The notes under the pieces: generated by a model
What the model saw: only the letters and a program-made list of their open reading frames with translations
Database searches by the model: none
Told to the model about the DNA's origin: nothing
Shown here: in pieces, positions 18,883 to 26,587 of the stretch
Layout: each line of letters opens with the position of its first letter
Numbering within the stretch: the first letter of the stretch is position 1
Assembly: GCF_022832435.1 (NCBI RefSeq)
Contig: NZ_JALHLF010000015.1
Location: forward strand, 2,673-59,232
Source of the DNA: Novosphingobium organovorum
GTDB taxonomy: Bacteria; Pseudomonadota; Alphaproteobacteria; Sphingomonadales; Sphingomonadaceae
DNA: 56,560 nucleotides
Reading direction: 5' to 3'
Translations under genes and position numbers: made by a program

Positions 18883-18916
18883 AAGAGGAAAGAGGGCACG
18901 GCTAACGTTTGCACGG

Positions 18917-18948
18917 TTCGTCCCCGGAAAGGTCGGTCCGGGGGCGAA
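18917..18948 (-). terminator. Hairpin downstream of mucR
   Basis: Arms TTCGTCCCCGGA (18917-18928) and TCCGGGGGCGAA (18937-18948) pair over 12 positions with one G-T wobble and an eight-base loop, about 50 bases after the mucR stop. It lacks a T-run, so it is a candidate terminator only. Confidence 0.4.
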
Positions 18949-18997
18949 AGGGTGTTCTTGTTCAGCCGTACCCGCTTTCGCGCTTATCGCGTGGCGA

Positions 18998-19444
18998 TCA
19001 GGCCGCCACGGCCTTGGGCTTGCGGCCGCGACGGGCGTTGGGCTTGCGGCCCAGGCCGATCTTCTTGGCGAGTTCGCGGCGCTTTTCGGCGTAATTGGGA
19101 GCGACCATCGGATAGTCGGCGGGCAGGTTCCAGCGCGCGCGGTATTCTTCCGGGGTCATGTTGTAGTGCGTCATGAGGTGACGCTTGAGCATCTTGAGCT
19201 TCTTGCCGTCTTCGAGGCAAACGATGTAATCCGGCTTGATCGAGGCGCGGACCGACACGGCGGGCTCGGGCTTTTCTTCTTCGACGACGTGCGAACCACC
19301 CAGGCCCGAGAGGGCGCCGTAAACATTGCTGATGAGCGAGGGGAGGTCATCAACAGTCACGCTGTTGTTGCTTACGTGGGCGGCGACGATGTCCGAGGTA
19401 AGGGTGATGAGCGTTTCGCTCATGTCGGGCTGAACGTTTTCCAT
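18998..19444 (-). CDS. mucR: MucR/Ros-family zinc-finger-type regulator
   Basis: A 148-residue regulator. The ATG at 19444 has GAGG about eight bases upstream, unlike the longer in-frame alternative. The N-terminal half ([20 protein letters not shown]) is the oligomerisation part; the DNA-binding part has [23 protein letters not shown] then [12 protein letters not shown]. In Ros the second position is CxxC; here it is C-L-E-D, a substitution known in some MucR relatives. The C-terminus is basic ([13 protein letters not shown]). MucR proteins act as global AT-rich-DNA-binding silencers. Confidence 0.92.
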   Translation of the reverse strand: MENVQPDMSETLITLTSDIVAAHVSNNSVTVDDLPSLISNVYGALSGLGGSHVVEEEKPEPAVSVRASIKPDYIVCLEDGKKLKMLKRHLMTHYNMTPEEYRARWNLPADYPMVAPNYAEKRRELAKKIGLGRKPNARRGRKPKAVAA

Positions 19445-19547
19445 TTTATTTTCCTCTTTTGCGACCTTGAGGCTTTTTGGGGGGTGGCGAGTCAATCATG
19501 ACTTGCCGATTTCTCCAATGGACGAATTTAGCGCAAGTTTCAAGTAG

Positions 19548-19592
19548 CATTCAAAGTTACGTCCCAATTGACCTGGCGGTGGGACTTGAATG
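19548..19592. repeat. Two-part inverted repeat between mucR and rimI
   Basis: CATTCAA (19548-19554) with GTCCCA (19561-19566) mirrors TGGGAC (19580-19585) with TTGAATG (19586-19592). It lies after the rimI stop and upstream of mucR, in an A+T-rich stretch. It could terminate the tsaB-rimI transcript or be a regulatory site for mucR; neither is proven. Confidence 0.35.
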
Positions 19593-19609
19593 CGGGAATT
19601 AACAGTAAC

Positions 19610-20113
19610 TTAATTTTTGAGATCGCAGGCGAACGTGATGGCGTCGACCAGTTCGCCATTGTGCATCCGGTAGTAGTTCGGACGTTCGCCAATTCGGTAA
19701 AAGCCGAACGTGGTGTAAAGTGATTCGGCTGGATTTCCCTTGCGCATTTCAAGAAGAAGGCGCTCGGCGCCGCGTTTGTTAGAGGAAATGCTAAGTTTAT
19801 CGAGAAGGATCTTTCCCAGACCGCGGCGGCGATGCTTTGGGGATACTGCCAGGAGGAGCAGCTCTTCTTCGCCAAAGCCGTGGCGCGAGAGGCTGAAGCC
19901 GGCCGCCGGAGTGTCGTTGTCCGGTTCGGAGCCATCTTCGGCGATCAGGCAATAATAAGTGTGTCCGAAGATCAGCGAATCCTCAACTTGCCGTCTAGTC
20001 CAGGCTTCGCCGTAGACCGGGTCGAAGGCGGCGTTCATGACATCCATCAACTTGTCGATATCTTCGGTCATCGGCGCCCGGTTTATTGCAGATCTTTGCT
20101 CATCGTATTTCAT
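19610..20113 (-). CDS. rimI: GNAT acetyltransferase, RimI type
   Basis: A 167-residue GNAT-fold protein. The ATG at 20113 (MKYDEQRSAI) is chosen because upstream the frame is only a shadow of tsaB. The acetyl-CoA loop reads VSPKHRRRGLGKILL (about 92-106), preceded by EEELLLLAV and followed by LEMRKGNPAESLYTTFGFYRIG, as in ribosomal S18 alanine N-acetyltransferases. Position 55 bases after tsaB supports RimI, since tsaB-rimI pairs are widespread. Confidence 0.85.
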   Translation of the reverse strand: MKYDEQRSAINRAPMTEDIDKLMDVMNAAFDPVYGEAWTRRQVEDSLIFGHTYYCLIAEDGSEPDNDTPAAGFSLSRHGFGEEELLLLAVSPKHRRRGLGKILLDKLSISSNKRGAERLLLEMRKGNPAESLYTTFGFYRIGERPNYYRMHNGELVDAITFACDLKN

Positions 20114-20168
20114 CACGTTTCCGTTGGCGCGAAAGTCTGGGCCCACGCGCCGGATCGCGGCTGCGCGG

Positions 20169-20846
20169 TCAAGTCGGCGCGGGCATGGCCGCAGGTGGCC
20201 GCGACGGGGGCGGCGCAGGCGAGGCCGGGCGGGCATCGGGCGCGCGTCCGTAAAGCGGGCTAATGTCCGCGGTGAGGCAGTTGTCGGGCAGTGCGGCGAA
20301 GGCGCGTGCGTCGGGAAGGAGGTTGAGGGGAGTGCCGAACTTGCGCCGTGCCACCAGCGCTTCGGCCTGATTGCCCGCCACGCGCTCGGCGCGCAGCCGC
20401 GAGGCGGCGGCTTCGGGCGGGAGCGAGGCAAGTGGCTGCAGGGTGTGGCCTGCGGCATCGAAGCTTTCGACGAACCATTCGCCGTGGCCGCCGGTCATCG
20501 CCACGTCGAGCGGGCCGTCGCCGTCCTGGGCGCGGGCCATCGCGGCGATCAGTGCGAGGCTGGGGTAGCCCACGATGGCCGAGCCCCAGGCAAGGGCAAG
20601 CGCGCGCGCGGCGGCAAGTCCCACGCGCACGCCGGTAAAGCTGCCCGGTCCGAGCGCGACCGCGATGCGTCCTGCGCGACCGCGATCGGGCAGGGCGGCG
20701 ATCATCGGGACCAGCGCTTCGGCGTGGCCGCGGCCCAGGTTGCGCCATGCGCCCTCGATCAGCGTCGTGCCCTCGAACAGCGCCACCGAGCAGGCGCTGG
20801 TGGCGCTGTCGATCACGAGGGTGCGTGTAAAATCGTTTGCAGGCAT
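20169..20846 (-). CDS. tsaB: tRNA threonylcarbamoyladenosine synthesis protein TsaB
   Basis: A 225-residue ASKHA-fold protein, partner of TsaD in making t6A at position 37 of ANN-decoding tRNAs. The N-terminus LVIDSATSACSVAL and ALGPGSFTGVRVGLAAARALAL at about 64-85 are characteristic. The last 25 residues are Pro/Ala-rich and not part of the usual fold. Next to rimI, as in many genomes. Confidence 0.93.
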   Translation of the reverse strand: MPANDFTRTLVIDSATSACSVALFEGTTLIEGAWRNLGRGHAEALVPMIAALPDRGRAGRIAVALGPGSFTGVRVGLAAARALALAWGSAIVGYPSLALIAAMARAQDGDGPLDVAMTGGHGEWFVESFDAAGHTLQPLASLPPEAAASRLRAERVAGNQAEALVARRKFGTPLNLLPDARAFAALPDNCLTADISPLYGRAPDARPASPAPPPSRPPAAMPAPT

Positions 20847-20900
20847 CGTCGGGCGGTCAAGGGCTCGTGGAGGCGATCAGGCGACTGGCGGCGTGGCTGT

Positions 20901-21482
20901 TCAGGCGGCGCGCACTTCGAGGACTTCGGGCACGTAGTGCTTGAGCAGGCTCTCGATCCCGTGCTTGAGCGTCGCGCTCGACGAAGGGCAGCCCGAGCAG
21001 GCGCCCTGCATCGAGAGGTAGACCACGCCTTCGCGGAAACCACGATAGACGATGTCGCCGCCGTCGTTGGCCACGGCCGGACGAACGCGGGTCTCGATCA
21101 GGTCCTTGATCTGGTCGATCACGTCCGCATCGGCCGGATCGTCGCCGTAGTCCGCATCCTCGTCGGCCGGAGGGACGCCGATGCCGCCCGCGCTGCCGGT
21201 GGCAAAAAGCGGGGCCTGCGAGACGAAGTGGTCGAGCAGGATCGAGACTACCTGCGGCTTGAGCTGGGGCCATTCGACGCCGGGGGCGGCGGTGACCGAA
21301 ACGAAAGCCTGGCCGAAGAACACGCCGGTGACATCGCCCAGGTCAAACAGCGCTTCGGCGAGCGGCGAGGCGCTGGCGTCTTCGGGCGAGGTGAATTCGC
21401 GCGTGCCGGCGGGCATGACTTCGCGCCCGGGCAGGAACTTGAGCGTGGCGGGGTTCGGAGTCGTTTCGGTTTCAATGAACAT
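20901..21482 (-). CDS. NfuA-like Fe-S cluster carrier (NifU C-terminal domain)
   Basis: A 193-residue protein with the N-terminal scaffold domain MFIETETTPNPATLKFLPG (residues 1-90) and a C-terminal NifU domain with the cluster motif GACSGCPSS near residue 163. It carries and delivers iron-sulfur clusters, relevant here to the many Fe-S enzymes. It is followed on the same strand by tsaB (54-base gap) and diverges from the M16 peptidase. Confidence 0.92.
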   Translation of the reverse strand: MFIETETTPNPATLKFLPGREVMPAGTREFTSPEDASASPLAEALFDLGDVTGVFFGQAFVSVTAAPGVEWPQLKPQVVSILLDHFVSQAPLFATGSAGGIGVPPADEDADYGDDPADADVIDQIKDLIETRVRPAVANDGGDIVYRGFREGVVYLSMQGACSGCPSSSATLKHGIESLLKHYVPEVLEVRAA

Positions 21483-21572
21483 AGGGCACGCGATCTAGTG
21501 CTTTGGCGGGCGCGATCAAGGGATCGGGCGCGAATTGGCGGAAATTGATACATTCGCGTTACGAGCTTCGGT

Positions 21573-21590
21573 GTGCGTTTGCAAGCGCAC
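21573..21590. promoter_or_regulatory. 18-bp palindrome between nfuA-like gene and M16 peptidase gene
   Basis: GTGCG-T-TTGCAA-G-CGCAC, symmetric except for one T/G position, sits 90 bases upstream of the nfuA-like start in the divergent gap. The form suits an operator for a dimeric regulator. No regulator gene is adjacent. Confidence 0.35.
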
Positions 21591-21750
21591 GGGCGCGGTC
21601 GCAAAGATGAACGCCAGGGTCGGCAACCTCGGGGTAAGCGGCTTTGCAAGTTGCCTTGGTGTTTCGGGCGCGCAGGATCGTTCGGTGGTCGCAAAGGCGT
21701 TGTCGTCTATTCACTGGTCCTTAATCCGAACGGCGCTTATAGCCTTGGCA

Positions 21751-24700
21751 ATGACTACGATCTCGCGCGCCGTCAGCTCGCTCGCCTGCCTTGCCTTTCT
21801 GCTGCAAGCCCCTGCAACGCCTGCCTTTGCCCAGGACGATGCCCAGGCCTCCGCCGCCGATCCCGGCACGCAGCCGGCCGGGGTGCAACCGCCCGCCGGT
21901 GTTCCCGTGCCGGTGCTGCAGACCAACGAGACCGATCCATGGCTCTACCGCGGCAGCGACATTCCGCACGACAAGGCCTGGCACTTTGGCGAGATGCCCA
22001 ACGGGCTCAAGTACGCGGTGCGTAAGAATGGCGTGCCGCCGGGTCAGGTTTCGATCCGCGTGCGTGTCGATGCCGGCTCGCTCAACGAGAGCGATGGCGA
22101 GCGCGGCTACGCGCACCTGCTCGAACACATGCTGTTTCGCGAATCGAAGTACATCAAGTCGGGCCAGGCCATCGCCGCCTTCCAGCGTCTGGGCGCGACC
22201 TTCGGGACCGACACCAACGCCGTGACCTCGACCACGCAGACGGTGTTCAAGCTCGATCTGCCCAACGCCACCGCCGCCTCGCTCGACGAGACTTTCAAGC
22301 TGATGTCGGGCATGGTCACCGCGCCCACGCTCTCGGCCGCCGACCTCAAGCAGGACCTGCCGATCGTGCTGGCCGAGATGCGCGAACACGGCGGTGCGGC
22401 CAAGCGCGTGCAGGATGCGCTGCAGGAGACCTTCTACAAGGGGCAGCGCCTTGCCGTGCGTCAGCCGATCGGCACGGCGGCCTCGCTTCACGCGGCGACC
22501 GACAAGTCGGTCCAGGCGTTCTACCACCGCTGGTATCGCCCCGATAACGTGACCGTTATCGTGGCGGGCGATGCCGACCCGGCGATGCTGGAAAGCTATG
22601 TGCGCAAGTGGTTCGGCGGCTGGCGGGCTGAGGGCCCGCTCGCCCCCGTGCCCAGCTTTGGCGATCCGGTCGCTCCCACCGGCGGTAACACCGGCAGCGC
22701 CAGGGAACTGGCCCCGGTGGGCGAGACGCGCGTGCTGGTCGAGCCCGACCTGCCGCCCTCGATCATGATCGCGACGCTGCGCCCCTGGCGCCAGGTGATC
22801 GACAACATCCCCTACAACCAGGGGCTGATGACCGACCAGATCGCGCAGGCGATCATCAACCGTCGCCTCGAAACGCGCGCGCGCGCCGGTGGCAGCTTCC
22901 TGTCGGCGGCGGTCAACGAGGACAAGGTTTCGCGCAGCGCCGATGTGACCTTCGTGTCGGTCACGCCGCTCGGCGAGGACTGGGACAAGGCGCTTCACGA
23001 TGTGCGCGCGGTGATCGCCGATGCGATGACCCGCCCGCCCTCGCAGGCCGAGATCGACCGCGAAGTGGCCGAACTCGACGTTGCCTTCCAGGTCCCGGTC
23101 GAACAGGAGCGCATCCTGCCCGGCGCCAAGCTTGCCGACGATCTGGTCAACGCGCTCGACATTCGCGAGACCGTGGCCGGCCCGCAGGACGTGTTGCGCA
23201 TCTTCCGCGAGTCCAAGCCTCTGTTCGCCCCTGAAAAGGTCCTCGAGCACACTCGCAAGCTGTTCTCGGGGACGGTCACGCGCGCGCTGTTCACCACCCA
23301 GAAGGCGGGCGATGCGACCGACGCACAGCTCCACCAGGCGCTGGTCGATCCGATCAAGGCCGACGCCAGCGCGCGGCTTGCCGCAACCGAAAAGCCGGTC
23401 TCGTTCGACACGCTGCCCGCGATCGGCGCGCCGCAAAAGCCGGTCTCGGACCTGCCCACGGGGCTGCTCGACATTGAGGAGTTGACTTTCGCCAACGGGG
23501 TCAAGGTCATGCTCTGGCCGGTCACCGAGGAGCCGGGACGGGTCGTGGTCAAGGTCCGCTTCGGGGGCGGCACGCGCTCGGTCGAGCCGGCCGATGCGGC
23601 CTATCTCGCGCTCGGCAACTACGCGCTCGTCGGCTCGGGCGAGGCGACGCTGGGGATGGATGATCTCGATCGCATCTCGACCGGGCGCAAGATGGGCTTC
23701 GACTTCTCGGTCGATGACGCCGCGTTCCAGCTCCAGGCCGAAACGCGCCCGCAGGATCTGGCCGACCAGCTCTATCTCTTCGCCGCCAAGCTCGATCTGC
23801 CGCGCTGGGACGTGAACCCGTTCCGCCGCGCCAAGGCCGCCGCCAAGATCCAGTACGATACTTATGCGACGTCGCCCCAGGGTATCCTCAGCCGCGACCT
23901 GCCCTACTACCAGCACGGCAAGGACCCGCGTTACGCGACGCCCACGCCCGCCGAGATCGACAAGGCAACGCCCGAGGGCTTCAAGAAGATGTGGTCCAAG
24001 GCGCTGTCCGAAGGCCCGGTCGAAGTGCAGATCTACGGCGACTTCGACAAGGCCGCCGCAATTTCCGCGCTCGAAAAGACCTTCGGCGCGCTCAAGCCGC
24101 GCACCGACGCCCTGTCGACCGCCAAGGCGCCGCCGATCGTGCCCGCCAAGGCCGACACGACCCCGGTCGTGTTGCACCACCACGGCGATCCCGATCAGGC
24201 CGCGGCGGTCATTTCCTGGCCGACCGGGGGCGGGTCGCTGGGCATTCGCGAATCGCGCCAGCTCGAGATTCTCACGCAGCTGTTCACCAACCGCCTGCTC
24301 GATGCCGTGCGCGAGAAGCTGGGCGTGGCCTATTCGCCCTATGTCTTTTCCGACTGGCCGGTCGATCTCCAGGCGGGCGGTTCGATTACCGCGGTGGCGC
24401 AGGTCGATCCCAAGTCGGTCGACGTGTTCTTCCAGACCGCCGAGGAAATCGCGCAGGATCTCATCACCAACCCGCCCAGCGCCGATGAACTCGATCGCGT
24501 GATCGAGCCGCTGCGCCAGCAGGTCACCCGCGCGGCGTCGAGCACGGCGTTCTTCATGAACCAGCTCGAGGGCGCCAGCCGCGATCCGGTGCGCTTTTCC
24601 AGCGTGCGCACGGTGCTTTACGACTACACCCAGACCACGCCCGAGAAGATGCAGGCGCTCGCCGCCAAGTATCTGGGGCAGGGCAATTCGTGGCGGCTCG

Positions 24701-24780
24701 AAGTGCTGCCCGAGGGCGAGGCGATGGCCCCTGCGCCTGGCGCTGGCGCGATGGCGGCGGCAAAGGCTGCGGCGAAGTAA
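21751..24780 (+). CDS. Secreted two-module M16 zinc peptidase
   Basis: A 1009-residue insulinase/pitrilysin-family protein. I start at the ATG at 21751 because it begins a signal peptide (MTTISRAVSS... ending AFAQ). The active module has the inverted zinc motif HLLEH (His122, Glu125, His126) in GYAHLLEHMLF, with a likely third ligand in LAEM at about 209. A second M16 half follows from about residue 580 (FANGVKVMLWPV) without the motif. It resembles PqqL-type periplasmic peptidases. Alone on its strand; substrate unknown. Confidence 0.9.
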   Translation: MTTISRAVSSLACLAFLLQAPATPAFAQDDAQASAADPGTQPAGVQPPAGVPVPVLQTNETDPWLYRGSDIPHDKAWHFGEMPNGLKYAVRKNGVPPGQVSIRVRVDAGSLNESDGERGYAHLLEHMLFRESKYIKSGQAIAAFQRLGATFGTDTNAVTSTTQTVFKLDLPNATAASLDETFKLMSGMVTAPTLSAADLKQDLPIVLAEMREHGGAAKRVQDALQETFYKGQRLAVRQPIGTAASLHAATDKSVQAFYHRWYRPDNVTVIVAGDADPAMLESYVRKWFGGWRAEGPLAPVPSFGDPVAPTGGNTGSARELAPVGETRVLVEPDLPPSIMIATLRPWRQVIDNIPYNQGLMTDQIAQAIINRRLETRARAGGSFLSAAVNEDKVSRSADVTFVSVTPLGEDWDKALHDVRAVIADAMTRPPSQAEIDREVAELDVAFQVPVEQERILPGAKLADDLVNALDIRETVAGPQDVLRIFRESKPLFAPEKVLEHTRKLFSGTVTRALFTTQKAGDATDAQLHQALVDPIKADASARLAATEKPVSFDTLPAIGAPQKPVSDLPTGLLDIEELTFANGVKVMLWPVTEEPGRVVVKVRFGGGTRSVEPADAAYLALGNYALVGSGEATLGMDDLDRISTGRKMGFDFSVDDAAFQLQAETRPQDLADQLYLFAAKLDLPRWDVNPFRRAKAAAKIQYDTYATSPQGILSRDLPYYQHGKDPRYATPTPAEIDKATPEGFKKMWSKALSEGPVEVQIYGDFDKAAAISALEKTFGALKPRTDALSTAKAPPIVPAKADTTPVVLHHHGDPDQAAAVISWPTGGGSLGIRESRQLEILTQLFTNRLLDAVREKLGVAYSPYVFSDWPVDLQAGGSITAVAQVDPKSVDVFFQTAEEIAQDLITNPPSADELDRVIEPLRQQVTRAASSTAFFMNQLEGASRDPVRFSSVRTVLYDYTQTTPEKMQALAAKYLGQGNSWRLEVLPEGEAMAPAPGAGAMAAAKAAAK

Positions 24781-24899
24781 CGCGCGCTGCAGGCGGGACG
24801 GGGCCTTGCCCCCCTCTCGCCCGCCCCCCTCTCGCACGTCCGGCGTGTGGGAAAAAGGCCAGCGCGCGCAACCGATTGCTGTGATCGGTTAAAGCCTCT

Positions 24900-24928
24900 T
24901 TGCAAAAATTGCGGCCAGCAGCTATGGG
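24900..24928 (+). promoter_or_regulatory. Candidate sigma-70 promoter of the DAHP synthase gene
   Basis: TTGCAA (24900-24905), a 17-base spacer and TATGGG (24923-24928) precede a leader of about 80 bases. A weak match, recorded because the 232-base gap holds no gene. Confidence 0.3.
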
Positions 24929-25012
24929 GTCGCCCCTTGTGTGCGTTCGGGCAAGAACCGAAATCCGGACGTGACCGGCCCGGGAGGGGGCCGATTTTCA
25001 GGAGTGATTGAA

Positions 25013-26386
25013 GTGGCTAGCAATTGGACCCCGGATGGCTGGAAGGCGCAGGAAGCGCGCCACCTTCCGGTTTATGGCGACGAGAACAAACTGCACGAGG
25101 TCGAGGCGACCCTGGCGAAGTTTCCGCCGCTGGTCTTTGCGGGCGAAGCGCGCGACCTGAAGAAGGAACTGGCCGAAGTGGCCGCGGGTCGCGGTTTCCT
25201 GCTTCAGGGCGGGGACTGCGCGGAGAGCTTCGCCGAGTTCCACCCGGACAATATCCGCGACACCTTCCGCGTGCTGTTGCAGATGGCGGTGGTTCTGACC
25301 TTCGCCAGCAAGCAGCCGGTGGTCAAGCTGGGCCGCATGGCGGGCCAGTTCGCCAAGCCGCGTTCGGCCCCGACCGAGATGGTCGGCGGGGTCGAGATGC
25401 CCAGCTACTTCGGGGACATCATCAACGGCATCGAAGGCAACGCCGAGGCGCGCCGCAACGATCCCGCGCGCATGCTGCAGGCCTACAGCCAGTCGGCCTC
25501 GACGCTCAACCTGCTGCGCGCTTTTGCCAATGGCGGTTACGCCAACCTCAACCAGGTTCACCGCTGGACGATGGACCACATCCATCGCAGCCCCTGGGGC
25601 GAGAAGTTCGCCGAGATGGCCGACCGCATCGGCGAAGCGCTCGACTTCATGGCCGCTTGCGGGGTCGACCCGTCGACCGTGCCGCAGCTTCAGGGCACCC
25701 ACTTTTACACCAGCCACGAAGCGCTGCTCCTGCCTTACGAGGAAGCGCTGACCCGTCGCGATTCGCTGACCGGCGGCTGGTACGACTGTTCGGCCCACAT
25801 GCTGTGGATCGGCGATCGTACCCGATTCGAGGGATCGGCCCACGTCGAGTTCCTGCGCGGGGTGGAAAACCCGATCGGCATGAAGTGCGGGCCGAGCCTC
25901 GAGCCTGACGCGCTGCTGCGTATGCTCGACACGCTCAACCCGTCGCGCGAGCCGGGGCGCATGACGCTGATCAGCCGCTTTGGCCATGACAAGGTCGAGG
26001 CCGGACTGCCCAAGCTGGTGCGCGCGGTGAAGGCCGAGGGGCACCCGGTGGTGTGGTCGTGCGATCCGATGCACGGCAACGTCATCAAGACCGAATCGGG
26101 CCTCAAGACCCGTCCGTTCGAGCGGATTCTGGCCGAAGTGCGCGGCTTCTTCGCGGTCCACCGCGCCGAAGGCACGCACGCGGGCGGCATCCACATCGAG
26201 ATGACCGGCCAGGACGTGACCGAGTGCACCGGCGGTGCCATCGCGATCACCGACGAGCGTCTGGGCGATCGCTACCACACGCATTGCGACCCGCGCCTCA
26301 ACGGCGCGCAGTCGATCGAGCTGGCGTTCGAGATGGCCGACCTGCTCAACCTCGAGGCGAATGAGCGCCACAAGGAAGCGGCCTGA
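25013..26386 (+). CDS. Class II 3-deoxy-7-phosphoheptulonate (DAHP) synthase
   Basis: A 457-residue plant/bacterial class II DAHP synthase, first step of the shikimate pathway (PEP plus erythrose 4-phosphate). The GTG at 25013 is chosen: AGGAG lies nine to thirteen bases upstream and the protein then has normal length ([15 protein letters not shown]). Seen: [15 protein letters not shown] near 61-75, [11 protein letters not shown] near 107-117, [14 protein letters not shown] and WSCDPMHGN near 345. Alone, with its own terminator. Confidence 0.95.
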   Translation: MASNWTPDGWKAQEARHLPVYGDENKLHEVEATLAKFPPLVFAGEARDLKKELAEVAAGRGFLLQGGDCAESFAEFHPDNIRDTFRVLLQMAVVLTFASKQPVVKLGRMAGQFAKPRSAPTEMVGGVEMPSYFGDIINGIEGNAEARRNDPARMLQAYSQSASTLNLLRAFANGGYANLNQVHRWTMDHIHRSPWGEKFAEMADRIGEALDFMAACGVDPSTVPQLQGTHFYTSHEALLLPYEEALTRRDSLTGGWYDCSAHMLWIGDRTRFEGSAHVEFLRGVENPIGMKCGPSLEPDALLRMLDTLNPSREPGRMTLISRFGHDKVEAGLPKLVRAVKAEGHPVVWSCDPMHGNVIKTESGLKTRPFERILAEVRGFFAVHRAEGTHAGGIHIEMTGQDVTECTGGAIAITDERLGDRYHTHCDPRLNGAQSIELAFEMADLLNLEANERHKEAA

Positions 26387-26430
26387 CCGATCGGGCCGCG
26401 CTGGCCCTTTGTTCGTCTGTCTTTTTCGAA

Positions 26431-26474
26431 GCGGGCGGGAAGATCCTGGTCTTCCCGCCCGCTTTGTTTTTTCG
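26431..26474 (+). terminator. Rho-independent terminator after DAHP synthase
   Basis: A perfect 13-bp stem (GCGGGCGGGAAGA, 26431-26443; TCTTCCCGCCCGC, 26450-26462) with a six-base loop TCCTGG, followed by TTTGTTTTTT. Canonical. Confidence 0.93.
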
Positions 26475-26587
26475 TCTGACGAATAGCGTGCGAGATTCTC
26501 GCAGAAATGCGCCAGTATTGGCTTTACCCAATCTTTCCTGTCGGCTTAGCTGAAGGAAGTTTCAAGTCGGGTAAGCGGGGGCGTGCG

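Noticed and set aside
21721..24837. A 1038-codon minus-strand open frame opposite the M16 peptidase gene
   Set aside because: It is the complement of a gene with signal peptide and zinc motif. The translation is Arg/Gly/His-rich without recognisable domains, as expected for antisense frames in GC-rich DNA.
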